NCBI GenBank assembly: GCA_030159075.1
Contig: BROG01000043.1
Location: 1,188,001-1,252,000, forward strand
From: Atrina japonica
Taxonomy: Eukaryota > Mollusca > Bivalvia > Pterioida > Pinnidae
Reading direction: 5' to 3'
Length of the DNA: 64,000 nt
Made by a program: the position numbers and the translations under genes. Numbering within the stretch: position 1 is the first letter of the stretch; the number at the start of each line of letters is the position of its first letter. The notes under the pieces were generated by a model, which saw only the letters and a list, made by a program, of their open reading frames with translations, was not told where the DNA came from and made no database searches. Shown piece by piece: positions 27,331-40,659 of this stretch.

Positions 27331-27424
27331 AGTGAAACCTGTCTTGAAAAAACTGGCTCTCATGAAAGACCACGTCTTGTAAGACCACATTCTGAGAAAC
27401 CACTCTAAAATGAGGTTTCACTGT
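27331..27424. mobile_element. Family D short copy
   Basis: ACAGTGAAACCTGTCTTGAA at the left, AAATGAGGTTTCACTGT at the right: a complementary pair. Confidence 0.7.
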
Positions 27425-28471
27425 ATATGTGATACACCACCACTCATTGGTGAAGCTACTTTGGCAGTGTGTATGGATAAAATTAGGTGTTATATAATGT
27501 ACAAATGCTGTGAAAAAAAAGAATCAGAGATGAATATATTACAATCTATAATTTGTAATGGCAGGGGACCAAATCTCATCAAGCACCAATTCTAGCCAAT
27601 TTATATATCTCATCCAGGCTATACAACTCAGCAAGCATTGTCATTTGCAGTAAAAGAAAGTAAAACAAGAAAGATGTCAGTACAATATGGCTGTGTAAAA
27701 TATTAGTAAGATACTGTAAAAATAAATACAAAAATTTGTGTCAAACCATTAAGCCCTTGGTCTCCAGCTAGTAAAGCTATACATCAATGATACTTCTTCA
27801 AACTGGCATTAACTTTTCAAATGGTCAAACCAACATTTACCTGTGAAATAATCTCCAATTCTTTCTGTAGCATTGAAAATAAAATGCAACCAGTAAATGC
27901 AAAATACAAGATTTAGCTCAGCAAATTAATGCATGAGTTATTCCTCATCTATATTACTTCTGGTGGATTGTGTAAAGCATGTTGCAAAATGCAATTTCCT
28001 TTTATTTCATTCTGTTTTTAAATCACAAAGCAAAATTATTATGAATTGAGGGAGAAAAGACCAAAATGATGTGTGATAAAATGATCACAATGTACATAGA
28101 AAACAAAACCAATGTGGTTCATCTTAGGACCTTGAATGAGTTATTATTACTGGAAAATAATACATCGGTGTTAATTAAAAGCTTTCCCATAATAATAATC
28201 TTTCAATAAATAATCCATGATAACATATATGTACAATTCTGATATTGACATTTACTCTATTAATTACATTTCTAACATGTGAAAATGTGCACAACTTCAG
28301 ATGAATCATCAGTATAAAAAACGTAATTTTCGCGATCATCTGCAATAGAATTATAGATGATTTAATCGTTTACAAAACTCTTTGACAAGCTTGTACAATA
28401 TACATGCATACTTGATATGCCATAATTTCATACCAAAGATGAAAAAATAAAATGTGATTTCTTGCTGATTT
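27425..28471. other. No feature seen
   Basis: Unique AT-rich DNA. Confidence 0.5.
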
Positions 28472-28698
28472 TGTATGATTCACATATGATGGCCTTTTGA
28501 TTATCATACAGATGAGTCTTTTCACTTTTCGGTTATGACAAGCTGCACAGGCAAAACATTTTATTCCTCTGTTGGATATTCTCTTGTAATCTAGTCAGTG
28601 TAATTTTAATGTTATGCTTTATTACCTAAAATTTAAACTTGTCCAGGTCAAGAAAAGGTTCACAAGACTCCATCCTGCTAGGTTGTATGGACTTTACT
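28472..28698 (+). mobile_element. Family F, copy 3
   Basis: Carries ACTTTTCGGTTATGACAAGC, TTTTATTCCTCTGTTGGATA, TTAATGTTATGCTTTATTAC and GGTTCACAAGACTCCAT. It has an internal deletion relative to copy 1. Confidence 0.75.
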
Positions 28699-29829
28699 AT
28701 ACATGTATTTGTATATTGCTTACTTTCATGACTTTCATCTTACAGCGTGAACATATTTTCACTCACAAAACTTACATTCTTTTGAAATCTTTTCAAGGTA
28801 CCACATATGGTATATGTATATATTTTACATGAATTCACCTAATTACATTTCTTAGATCATTAAATCCCTAAACAACATGAGTATTTACAATGTAGGCCCC
28901 TAATTAATGATAACCAACATTTACCAGATAGACTCCATAACACAACAAAGGCAGAAATGTAGACATAATGCATAGGTACCTAGTTTATCTAAATATGGCT
29001 AAGGTCAAAACTAATCTTTGTATAAATCATTTTGCCATGTCTAGTCCACATTATGTACATTTGCACCATAAATAAAAACTCATCTAAATACATGTACATA
29101 TATAACGTATATTGTAAACACTGACCCTTTGTACCTTCAAGGTCACAGAGTGCTTTAAGAAAGATACACCTCTGAAAGGTTGCATATTGTTCTATTTACA
29201 TGTTTGGACTGAGACAACATTGTGGTCACTAGATCTAGCTAGTTTTTATGATAAAATTATGATAATGTAATATGAAAATGGAGAAAATTAAGATAGCTAT
29301 TGGCTGCTGAACTTTGAATGGTCTGAATGATTATAACTATAGATCTATGTGGATGTTATTTTAGAATTACTAATAAAAAACGAAATACAGATAAACAACA
29401 AATAAAATAAAAGAATCCTGGTTTAGAGGTTTTCCATTGGAGAAATGATGAGAAGAATTCCTGGATTCAAATTTCATTTTATGCATCTATAAAACTTTGA
29501 CCTTCTGAAAAGATCAAAATAAAGATAGAAGAATATCAGGATAAAAATTTGATTACATTAATTATGTGACCTTTGACCTGAAATATTTGGGTTTATGAAA
29601 GCATATTTTCAGCTTCAAAGCTACAGCATACACATGTATGGAGGATATTAACTAAAATCATTTTCTCTGTTTTGTTTTACAGAAACCTTCATTTTAATCT
29701 AAGTGCAATGTATAATAAATTTATTAAGTCCTAACTTAAGACACATACATGTGTATTGAAATTTCTCAGAAAGGTTTACAAGTAAATGAGGCAAATATTA
29801 CAAATACATTTAATTAGAACCGATTTTCT
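28699..29829. other. No feature seen
   Basis: Unique AT-rich DNA. Confidence 0.5.
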
Positions 29830-29919
29830 TTTAACCTATACACCCCTAGAGACTTATTTAGTATGCCTAGTGTTAATGATTTAAGTAGAGTCAATTACTT
29901 TCAGGGGTAGATGAGCTAA
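29830..29919. mobile_element. MITE-like family A copy (diverged)
   Basis: TTTTAACCTATACACCCCTA at the left, TTTCAGGGGTAGATGAGCTA at the right. Confidence 0.7.
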
Positions 29920-30162
29920 GATTGGCCTTCAGATTTGACCTACATTATCTTTTACGACACAGTTTTGCATGAATATTTTTCAAAAAGTTTTTAAGTAAAT
30001 GTTACTAAAGTTATCCCAAACTGTAATTCTTATGTCATCCATCAAAGCAGACTTACATGAAAACGTAATCAGTTCAGAAAGGTTATCCTTATGGAAAATG
30101 TTAGTGATTAATCTGAGACTTCAAAATGTACTAACTCAAGCAGCTACCATTGTAACAAAATC

Positions 30163-30322
30163 CACCTATGCATAAAGGGCACCTGCCAATAAAGGCCATT
30201 TAAACTTAACCTCTGGTAACTTTTTTTTATAAAGAATATACCTCTTTACAAAGTCCACCTGCCTATAATGACTACTTTTGCCTATTCCCTTGAGTACCTG
30301 TTATAGACAGGTTTGGCTGCAC
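30163..30322 (+). repeat. Family E copy
   Basis: AAAGGGCACCTGCCAATAAA to TTGCCTATTCCCTTGAGTAC and TTATAGACAGGTTTGGC; parallel to the 10.35 kb copy. Confidence 0.65.
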
Positions 30323-31248
30323 AATTATATATATATATATAAAACTAATATCTGCTTAAATAAAGTCTGAAAATATTGTGCCAATATTGGGACAAGGTAC
30401 TGATATAGTCTGAAGACTCAATGCATTGACTTTCAATATAGTTCATAACAGGGATTTAACCTTATGGCACTTACATGTATTGTAAGTTATAAGGTGATGT
30501 CTTTTTCAAGTCAAACTTAAATGTTTGAACTTTCTCACACAAAAAAAAAGCTGAACTCAAGACATACAACTAAAGTCTAACCAATCTTTTTATGTAAGTG
30601 AATAAAGACTTATATACAGATCTGTGAAACATTAAACAGGATTATTAAATTGTTCTTTTGAAAAAGTCACGTCTACACAGGAAAAATCCTGTAAGGACAA
30701 CATTTAAAGTCCATCTTGTTATAACAGATGGGTGATGTCCTAAACAGTAGCTAAAGTGTATTGTATATACCAATAAACATGTATAATAGATACAGGTATA
30801 TAAATTTATTTATAAGTTAATCTGCCAACAATGAAGTACACATCTGATGTACTGGACTCGAATATCAATGTAAATTGTTCAATATTCACCGAGAATCAAT
30901 AAATATGTGTGCAAAAGCAACCTACATGAAGAAATCAGTTATGACAACTTTTGTTTTGTTCATAAATGAAATCTAAGATGTTACATATAGCAGTTAATGT
31001 ATGTACAACATGATATCAAGTTTTATAGCAGTTCTTCAAATCCTGAATCCGGTCATGGCATCAATTGGTACAACTCTCATAGAAAATTCAGTGCACTAAA
31101 CTTTTACTCCCAAAACAAATAATAAACCCAAGCCATGTTTTATTACTGTGATAAAAGGTATGCACATATATGTATACATCTCTTCTTTGTATGATAACAA
31201 TTTTTAAAATTCATTTTCTGATTTCAAATTCAAAGATGCAGAGTGGCA
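30323..31248. other. No feature seen
   Basis: Unique AT-rich DNA. Confidence 0.5.
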
Positions 31249-31421
31249 TCTGTCTTGTGATACCACCTCTTCTGCCACTAAAATGTTGTATTTCAAGACA
31301 AGTGGTCTCTCAGCAACTTAATTTTGATTTAAAAGATTCCTTAACTAGATTTCAGAAAGTGGTCTCAGAAGTCAGGTGGTCTCTCATGACAGTGGTCTTT
31401 CAAGACAGGTTCAACTGTATA
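31249..31421. mobile_element. Family D copy
   Basis: CTGCCACTAAAATGTTGTAT, AGGTGGTCTCTCATGACAGT, end CAAGACAGGTTCAACTGT. Confidence 0.75.
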
Positions 31422-31607
31422 CTCATGTAGCTCCATGAAATCTCTTTAACAATCATGTTAAGAGATACATTTTTTGTACATGTATGAACAGTCCACTATG
31501 ACATGTAGGGGAGAAATAGTTTAAATTTAGAGTGGATCTTCATGCATATATGACCGATGATATTTTTATCTACATCATTATCTATATCTATAAATAGGAA
31601 ATGGCTA

Positions 31608-31836
31608 GAATAGAACCTATCTTGAGAAAACACCCAACCTGCCACTAAAATGTGGTCTTACAAGACAGGTGGTCTTTCAATACAGGTTTTATGTCAAGGA
31701 ATATTTAACCAAGCGATTTTCAAAACATGGTCTTAAAGACAGGTTGTAAATTAAAATCTCATATGAGTGACCACCTGGCTTGAGAGACCACATTTTACTG
31801 CCAGAATGGGTGGTCTCTCAAGACAGGTTCTGTTGT
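31608..31836. mobile_element. Family D copy with internal duplication
   Basis: AGAACCTATCTTGAGAAAAC at the left; AGAGACCACATTTTACTGCC and TCTCAAGACAGGTTCTGTTG at the right. Two facing halves make it a longer hairpin than other members. Confidence 0.75.
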
Positions 31837-33389
31837 ATCTACATCTTTGATCAATCCATATCTGACTGTAATGATTGTACAGACTAAGGATTCTCGATAT
31901 CTCTGTCTATATTTACTACATGTAAAACACCAATGAACCTTGAATTTTCCAAGTACAGAAAAGCCTAAAATAAAATTTTAATTGTTTTTTGTTGCCTGCC
32001 TACCCACCCAAAATGCTGCCACCCCAACTTTTTTTTTTCACATAGATTTCCAAAAATAAAATTTATCCAGATTTTTTTTCAGTCCAGCTCTATCAAACAA
32101 TCTTTATTTACTTGTTTAATTAAAAGACTGTTTACACACTTGACACAGAAACTTTATGTTCCTGCCAGGTGAGCTAACATAATATAGATATAGATCTATA
32201 TTTAACGAATGAATGCTTGTTAGAGTGCATATATTGTCAACATGGATGCCGTTTGAGTGAGAGATAAATGCTAGGGTGCCATGAATGTTTATCTGTCACC
32301 CTAATAGCATCTATATTTACAATAAATGCATCTATATTGACAATAAATGCACTCTGTAAAACTTTCATTTGTTATATTTACAAATCACAGTTCTCAATTT
32401 GAAAAACAAAATAATGGAATCGAATATCCTGCCTTACACATGATCAGTCTCATTATGATGGAACGTTCAAGGTAGAACAGTAAAGTGTAGAGTTTTTCTA
32501 AATAAAATATCTTATTGTGACATCAAGTTATGAATGAGGTTACATAATTGTGTGACGTCATATGAGGAACTTCATTTATAGCTGATATAAACACAGTCTA
32601 GATTAACACCGAGTCTATGGGAAACTGTTGCAGGAAATGTACATATATATGAATACACATTTCAATCTCACTTCACATTAACTGTACTGTATATGCCAGA
32701 ATTTACTTTGTTTTAAAAAATATATACAGAGAATCAGTCAGTTTTCAAAACATCCCTTACTTATTTATTTCATTTCCTTTTATTCAAATTAATAATTTGC
32801 CTACCTATCTACCTACCCATATTTCAGGTATGGACAGACAACATCAAACAATTTTTTAACAATGGCCTAATACATGTATCTACGTTTTCATCTATCCATA
32901 TCTGCACTGTAAATTTGTTTTCAATTACAAACTAAAGATGCTCAATATCTTCATCTATATCTATATGTACTACATGTATATAAAAACATCAGTAAAAAAA
33001 AACATTGACAACATGTATCAAACAGTTTAAAATGCTCACCAGCTTCAAGAAAAATCCTGACTACAGCACTCACAAAATCCTGTTTTGATGAACCTCTTAA
33101 TGCGTTCAACATTTAGTTGAAATACGTAGGTAAAATGGATCATAAAGATCATTTGATCTCCTCAAATTGAGACACCATCAAAGTTTGTCATTCACAAGCA
33201 AACAATACCAAACTATTATTTATAGCTTAAATATATAGAACAAATGTACCCATGGGGTAACATTTAACCTCAAATTTAGTTAATAATATGTGTTGAAGTT
33301 ATGTACAATGGTGATCTACAGTCGAGTGGTCATTGTTACAGCATCCTGAATACACAATAGACTGATACAAGGTCGCCCACTTCCTACTT
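31837..33389. other. No feature seen
   Basis: Unique AT-rich DNA, with a small run of CTATATTTACAATAAATGC repeats near 32310-32350. Confidence 0.5.
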
Positions 33390-34725
33390 AGTACATGTAT
33401 GCCAGCTGTATAATGGTACAATAATCCTGGGTATATATAAGTACATATGTACATGTATGCCAACAGTATAATGGTACAATAATCCAGGGTATATATAAGT
33501 ACATATGTACATGTATCCAACAGTATAATGGTACAATAATCCAGGGTATATATAAGTACATATGTACATGTATGCCAACAGTATAATGGTACAATAATCC
33601 TGGGTAGTAAGTACATATAATACATGTATGCCAACAGTATAATGGCACAATAATCCTGGGTATATATAAGTACATATGTACATGTGTAATCATATATAAG
33701 TACATATGTACCCAGCTGTACAATAATCCAGGGTATATATAAGTACATATGTACATGTATGCCAACACAATAATGGCACAATAATCCTGGGTACATATAT
33801 AAGTAATCCTGGGTATATATAAGTACATATGTACATGTATGCCAGCTGTATAATGGTACAATAATCCAGGGTATATATAAGTACATATGTACATGTATGC
33901 CAACAGTATAATGGCACAATAATCCTGGGTATATATAAGTACATATGTACATGTATGCCAACAGTATAATGGCACAATAACCCTGGGTATATATAAGTAC
34001 ATATGTACATGTATGCCAACAGTATAATGGCACAATAATCCTGGGTATATATAAGTACATATGTACATGTATGCCAACAGTATAATGGTACAATAATCCA
34101 GGGTATATATAAGTACATATGTACATGTATGCCAACAGTATAATGGTACAATAATCCAGGGTATATATAAGTACATATGTACATGTATGCCAACAGTATA
34201 ATGGCACAGGGTATATATAAGTACATATGTACATGTATAATATAATGGTACAATAATCCAGGGTATATATAAGTACATATAATGCCAACAGTATAATGGT
34301 ACATAATCCTGGGTATATGTACATATGTACATGTATGCCAGTATAATGGCACAATAATAATCCTGTATAATAAGTACATATGGTATGCCACAGTATAATG
34401 GTACAATAATCCAGGGTATATATAAGTACATATGTACATGTAACAGTATAATGGTACAATAATCCAGGGTATATATAAGTACATATGTACATGTATGCCA
34501 ACAGTATAATGGTACAATAATCCTGGGTATATATAAGTACATATGTACATGTATGCCAACAGTATAATGGTACAATAATCCAGTATATATAAGTACATAT
34601 GTACATGTAGCCATATAATGGTACAATAATCCAGGGTATATATAAGTACATATGTACATGTATGCCAACAGTATAATGGTACAATAATCCAGGGTATATA
34701 TAAGTACATATGTACATGTATTTAC
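33390..34725. repeat. 58-bp minisatellite
   Basis: About 23 copies of TATGCCAACAGTATAATGGT + ACAATAATCCAGGGTATATA + TAAGTACATATGTACATG. Units alternate CCAGGG/CCTGGG and GGTACA/GGCACA, and several carry internal deletions (33600-33720, 34200-34400). All three minus frames are open for over 1 kb because no unit frame has a stop. The TACATATGTACATGTA core is palindromic. Confidence 0.95.
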
Positions 34726-35019
34726 TAACAAGAGATGTGTCTGCAGGTCACTGATATAGTTGGGAAATAAAAAAAACAAACAAACAAAAAATGTACATGT
34801 ACTTACATGTGGAATAGTGAATACATTAATATCTTACAAATACATTGTATAATGGGTCTTAAAGTATGAAACTATAGTAATTTAGGTGGCATCAGGAAAT
34901 AAACATAAAGTATACATGTACTGATATTATCTATAATATATAGGTCTACCAAAATAAAGTGGCATGTCCAGATTCTGGTTTTTGTTGCCAGAAAACAAGT
35001 TGGTCGGCTGTTATGATTC
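34726..35019. other. No feature seen
   Basis: Unique AT-rich DNA. Confidence 0.5.
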
Positions 35020-35075
35020 ATTTTAAATAAATGACGTAGACCAGTCCAAATGTGTCTGGGGCGGAATGAGTTCAA
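35020..35075. mobile_element. MITE-like family A fragment
   Basis: Right half only: GACCAGTCCAAATGTGTCTG then GGGCGGAATGAGTTCAA. Confidence 0.65.
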
Positions 35076-35189
35076 ATATCAAGTATTGGCAAGAGACCCC
35101 AAAATTTATTTCCAGATCTGATCATAGATAATTCTGTCTGATCCTTCACATATTGCTGTCAGAAAATGAAACTTAAACAAGAGTTGTCA

Positions 35190-35830
35190 GAAGACGACGA
35201 AGTTTGCCAAAATGGGTGTAAATTTTCAAAATAGATATTTAACCCATAGCTGTCAGGTTTTTAAGGTCAAAGGACTAATAAAATTTTGATTCCTTCAGCT
35301 CAGTTAACAATTTTGAAAAGTAATTCATAGTCCAAAGTCAAGGTCACTAGGTCGAAAGTTAAGGTACCAAATGAAAATTCTGGTATTAAGAAATCTATAT
35401 ATGAAATATTAAAGCCCAATCCCTCATGGTTTAAAAGATATAGCCACGGTTTAAGTTTTTTGAAAAGTAGATCAAAGTTCAAGGTCACTACATGTAGGTC
35501 AAAAGTCAAGGTACCAAATGAAAACTCTGGTCATAAGAAATCTACAGTATTTGCAAAATATCAAAGCCCTATCACTCATGGTTTAAAAGCTATAGTCAAG
35601 GTTGAAGTTTTTGAAAAGTTGTTTAAGGTCAAGGTCACTAGGTAAAAAAATCAAGGTACCAAATGAAAGCTCTCGTCATAAGGAATCTATATGTGAATTA
35701 TCAGAACCCTGTCCATTGCAGTTAAAAAGTCATAGGCCAGGTCAAAGTTTTGTACATGTATAAGGATGATGCCACTGATGACAATGTAGACGATGCTGGG
35801 GTACCAATTGTCATAGTAACCACATAACAT
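35190..35830. mobile_element. Dispersed element with ~155-bp tandem units
   Basis: Three units carry AAGGTCACTAGGTCGAAAGT, GGTACCAAATGAAAACTCTG, GTCATAAGAAATCTA, and CCCTCATGGTTTAAAAG. They are followed by GATGATGCCACTGATGACAA and GGGGTACCAATTGTCATAGT. This layout (unit repeats then a GATGATGCC tail) recalls a repeat seen across molluscs; its class is unknown to me. Confidence 0.6.
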
Positions 35831-35845
35831 GTAAAGAATGAAAAT

Positions 35846-35935
35846 ACATGTAATTTCTGTGGAAACACTGGGTAAAACCAGAGGATTTTACATGTCCAAG
35901 TGTTTCCACAGAAATTTCATCACATGTAGCAGAGG
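35846..35935. repeat. Imperfect inverted repeat
   Basis: ACATGTAATTTCTGTGGAAA + CACTGGGTAAAA faces TTTTACATGTCCAAGTGTTT + CCACAGAAATTTCATCACAT; the arms are over 20 bp. Confidence 0.75.
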
Positions 35936-36037
35936 TAAAAATTTGTGACACTTCAACAATGGCCGGTCAAGATTTCTTATAAGTGACAAAGTTGGGAAGG
36001 GTGGATTAACAACAACAGACTTACCGGTACTTCAAGG

Positions 36038-36303
36038 GCTTCTGTGGCCAAGTGGTTAGAGCAATTTAAACCATGAAGTCTTTCACCTCTCTCAGTGCAG
36101 GTTCATTCCCTGTTGTAACTTAAGCTGATTTTGTGAGAATGTTTGCCAGTTTACTTGCCAAAGGCTGGTGGTCTCTTCCCAGATACATCATAATTGGGTT
36201 CTATCCTTCGCCACCCAAAAACTCTCCACCACCAGCCCACCATATAATGGTAAATATTACGTGTGGTATACAAATGTAAATACCAATAAATAAACAAAAA
36301 AGT
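36038..36303 (+). mobile_element. tRNA-derived SINE family 2 with 10-bp target duplication
   Basis: The A-box-like TGGCCAAGTGGTTAGAGC and B-box-like GGTTCATTCCC recall tRNA-Leu/Ser. The body has TTTGTGAGAATGTTTGCC and CCACCACCAGCCCACCA; the tail is CAATAAATAAACAAAAA. The direct duplication TACTTCAAGG lies at 36028-36037 and 36304-36313. Confidence 0.85.
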
Positions 36304-36713
36304 TACTTCAAGGTCATATGTATATAGGGTAAATATTCAGTCTACCTTGATAACATTTCTGTCTGTATAAGGACGGTTCAGATGTATTGTATTGCCTAGT
36401 TTGGTTAAGGAAGTACATTGTACATGTAAGAATGCATGTGACATATCAAAATGTCAGAAAAAGACCAACAAGAAATATATTTACAAAAACTAAACAATTC
36501 ATGTCACATATCTCCAATGCAAATGTATACATATTCTAAATAATGTTATAGGCAATATCCATGTACAGGTATACATGCATTTATCAGAAGATTTCACCAT
36601 TGTGTTTATCCTTGTCACTGTTGCATACACCTGATTTATTTCATGGGATCTTAGTTTTTGTTTTTTATTTCATAACCTATCACAAGGAAGTACAAATCTA
36701 GCTTTAATGCTTA
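36304..36713. other. No feature seen
   Basis: Unique AT-rich DNA. Confidence 0.5.
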
Positions 36714-38055
36714 CCATACATGTACAGAGAATCCTCGCCTAAAGACCACCTCACTTAGGAGACCATCTTACCATACATGTACAGAGAATCCTCGTCTAAA
36801 GACCACCTCACTTAGGAGACCATCTTACCATACATGTACAGAGAATCCTCGTCTAAAGACCACCTCACTTAGGAGACCATCTTACCATACATGTACAGAG
36901 AATCCTCTTCTAAAGACCACCTCACTCAGGAGACCACCTTACCATACATGTACAGAGAATCCTTGCCTAAAGACCATCTCACTTAGGAGACCACCTTACC
37001 ATACATGTACAGAGAATCCTTGCCTAAAGACCTCACCAGGAGACCACCTTCACATGTACAGAGAATCCTCGTCTAAAGACCACCTCACTTACCATACATG
37101 TACAGAGAATCCTTGCCTAAAGACCACCTCACTTAGGAGACCACCTTACCATACATGTACAGAGAATCCTTGCCTAAAGACCATCTCACTTAGGAGACCA
37201 CCTTACCATACATGTACAGAGAATCCTTGCCTAAAGACCACCTCACTTAGGAGACCACCTTACCATACATGTACAGAGAATCCTTGCCTAAAGACCACCT
37301 CACTTAGGAGACCACCTTACCATACATGTACAGAGAATCCTCGCCTAAAGACCACCTCACTTAGGAGACCACCTTACCATACATGTACAGAGAATCCTTG
37401 CCTAAAGACCACCTCACTTAGGAGACCACCTTACCATACATGTACAGAGAATCCTTGCCTAAAGACCACCTCACTCAGGAGACCACCTTACCATACATGT
37501 ACAGAGAATCCTCGTCTAAAGACCACCTCACTTAGGAGACCACCTTACCATACATGTACAGAGAATCCTCGTCTAAAGACCACCTCACTTAGGAGACCAC
37601 CTTACCATACATGTACAGAGAATCCTCGTCTAAAGACCACCTCACTTAGGAGACCACCTTACCATACATGTACAGAGAATCCTCGCCTAAAGACCACCTC
37701 ACTTAGGAGACCACCTTACCATACATGTACAGAGAATCCTCGTCTAAAGACCACCTCACTTAGGAGACCACCTTACCATACATGTACAGAGAATCCTCGT
37801 CTAAAGACCACCTCACTTAGGAGACCACCTTACCATACATGTACAGAGAATCCTTGTCTAAAGACCACCTCACTTAGGAGACCACCTTACCATACATGTA
37901 CAGAGAATCCTCGTCTAAAGACCACCTCACTTAGGAGACCACCTTACCATACATGTACAGAGAATCCTCGCCTAAAGACCACCTCACTTAGGACACCACC
38001 TCACTAATCAGACCTCTTTCAGTCATTTAGGTGGTCTTAATAGTGAAGTTCCATT
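36714..38055. repeat. 57-bp minisatellite ending in its parent dispersed repeat
   Basis: About 22 copies of ACCATACATGTACAGAGAAT + CCTCGTCTAAAGACCACCTC + ACTTAGGAGACCACCTT. The unit keeps frame, giving an open + frame from 37054 to 38007 of 19-residue repeats, judged fortuitous. The array runs into TAATCAGACCTCTTTCAGTC and ATAGTGAAGTTCCATTGTAC, the other end of the dispersed element also seen as one copy at 38.84 kb. Confidence 0.94.
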
Positions 38056-38841
38056 GTACTTACGACTAAATGTATTTTTTCATCAAATTCCACTAAATTT
38101 TATTTGAGTAAAAAACAAATTTTGAGACCGAACCAAAGGAGAGTACTCTGCTAAGTCTCCAAACTCTCAAATATTTTAGCATAGCCTTTATAAGACGCAA
38201 AACTACACTATAATTATATTATCACAAAGACTGTGACATAATTCAAGTTGTTGTTGTTGTTGTTGAAACACTCAGTGATGGCATTTCAATAAAACATGCC
38301 CTACTAACATCAGCTGGCACATTGTGTGGCTATACATAGATAATGAATGTAATTACATGTACATATACGATTGTGAAACAATGAAACAAATACAGATATG
38401 TAAAGACATACTAATAGAAAGCAAAACACATGTAATTGTATACACATATTTTTATACCTCCTAAATTCTTGGTCCAGGGTCTGAATATTAGTACATAACA
38501 TTTTTTTTAAACTAACTTTAAGACAAAAAAAATTAATTTGAGACATTTGTTTGAAAATACTTTATTCTTCATTTTGAAATTCAAAATCAGGAATTTTTTA
38601 TTATTTTGGTGGAAAATTTTGGTACTCGTTGGGATTGGACCTGTAACTGGACCCTAAAACAATCTAGGAAAATCCCTGGTAACATAATATGCTGGTCTGC
38701 GGACAGTCCAATCACCTACATCATTATGGCCACTAAATTTATTTTTTCATGTGCTCTTTCTTAACTCTTGGTATACAAGAAAACAATCTGACAAAAATCT
38801 GGTCAGACAATTTCACATCTGAATTTTCTATACACACTTCA
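38056..38841. other. No feature seen
   Basis: Unique AT-rich DNA with a short GTT repeat at 38250-38265. Confidence 0.5.
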
Positions 38842-39040
38842 ATGGAACCTGGCCTAAAGACGACCTTGCTTAGGAGACCATCTCACATTTAAGAATGTAC
38901 ATAACATGTGTCTCCAGTCTCTTGAAATTTTTTTTATAAAATATCAAATATTGCTAAATCTAGACCCCAACTAAAGAGTTCACCTCATTAATCAGAACAC
39001 TTTGAGTTTGTCACTAAGATGTTGATGATGAAGTTCCTAT
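38842..39040. repeat. Single copy of the element amplified at 36.7-38.0 kb
   Basis: ATGGAACCTGGCCTAAAGAC, TTGCTTAGGAGACCATCTCA at the left; CACCTCATTAATCAGAACAC and GATGATGAAGTTCCTATGTA at the right. Confidence 0.7.
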
Positions 39041-40655
39041 GTATATGTTATCGATACATATAAGGCCTGTTTTTTATTCTTTACCATAAACCTGGTTTAA
39101 AACATTTACGGTTATATTTTAAATGGTGTGGTTTAAACCATGCAGTTAAATGGTTAAAGAAAATCTCAACTGCAAGCAAGAGCTTGGTTAAAAAATTTAA
39201 GGTGTATTATTTAGCATATTCAAACACAAACGCTGCTTTCAACTGTTAAGTTTTTTTTCTCCCTTAAATATTGAGTTTAACTATATTCTGATATACAAGG
39301 TGACCCTGTGGGCATGTATAATTGCCGTTATATGTGTTATATTCAGGTGAAAATGGCTTTTAACTGATAATACATTGACATCAAACTCTTAATTACAAAT
39401 CAATTACAAAATGTAAATTAATGACAGATAAAGCATTTCCATTTAATTCACAAAATTAACCAAGCATCCAAACATGTAGGTCCCTTGAAGTCTCCTCCAT
39501 TAATCTTATGACTACGAATTCTACAATTCTACAAGTTCTACAATTCCTAAATCTATATGTATATAGAGGTACTCCATCACACTTTAAGATGAATGCAATA
39601 AACTGTATGTGATAATCTAATTATCATTAATTCTCAATTGACTTTTCTATTTTACTAATTTATTTCCTGTCCGACCTATATAAACACTATCATAACTCAA
39701 TTTATTTAGTGGAAGATTACATTCCGACTGTTTCCTGACGAAACAACAACTGGTCAGTATTCAATCACAATTTCCTTATGATTGGTCAGTTTTCTACTAG
39801 CATTTCCTAAGAAGAGCCACTGGTCAATTTACTATCATTATTTCCCTACAAGAATAACAAGCAAATAACCAGTTATATTAACTTCTGATTACTATTGATC
39901 AGTTCAGTGTACTTATCTAAAACACATTGTATCATATTGATCTGACATACCAATACCATTCTCATTTTGCCGTTTTCTATAAGAGATTTTTTTTTTTTTT
40001 TTTTTGTCAGAAAACTGTATTGTTACAAATGACGTAACGTGTACAATAAGTCTTCATTGACAACAAAAACTTTAATACTAATACAATACCTATGCATGTC
40101 CAAATTATTCAAAATTTTTGTGTCTTTAGTTTTAACAATGACATTTTGTTTCCTGTTTTTTTATCTTCCAGGCCATCATTAAAATATTATCTGCTTGATG
40201 TGTCCATACTAGTTAAATTTTAGAAGTGGAATGATTGATAAACAATTCTTTTTTTTAATTTTCATTTCAATTAAATTTAAAATTTTTGACAAAAATAAAA
40301 TTTTATGTGGGACAGTCAAGTCGCATCAAACAATTATTTTTTGTATTTGTAGTCTCAAAGATCTATTTCTTTATTTCACTGTTTTATTATACACAAAACA
40401 ATGTTTTATTAATTTTTTATAAATGGCACAATAGCTCAGTGTATTACATAAAAACATTTTCATTGTTTATTTATCGGTAATTGATTAATTTATTGTTTCA
40501 TTGACAGGTCTTGTTACACTCCATATGAAGATTTTAAATAACAGCAAGTGATTTTCACTGGCTGTAAATAGAATCAACATTTTACATACATACATACAAA
40601 AAAATGAATATAGAAAAAAAAAATAGATATACCATGCCAGTAGCAGTGACAACTA
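39041..40655. other. No gene seen
   Basis: AT-rich DNA; a diverged ACTGGTCAGT-type repetition runs from 39725 to 39850, and a T20 run lies near 39990. Confidence 0.5.
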
Positions 40656-40659
40656 CACA

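Noticed and set aside
33299..34779. Three overlapping minus-strand open frames up to 472 codons
   Set aside because: They follow a 58-bp array in all three frames; the unit simply lacks stops. Peptides such as YICTYIYPGLLYHYTVG are translations of TACATATGTAC repeats.
37054..38007. 317-codon plus-strand frame with 19-residue repeats
   Set aside because: The 57-bp period is a multiple of three, so one stop-free frame stays open. The array derives from a dispersed non-coding repeat and has no gene context.
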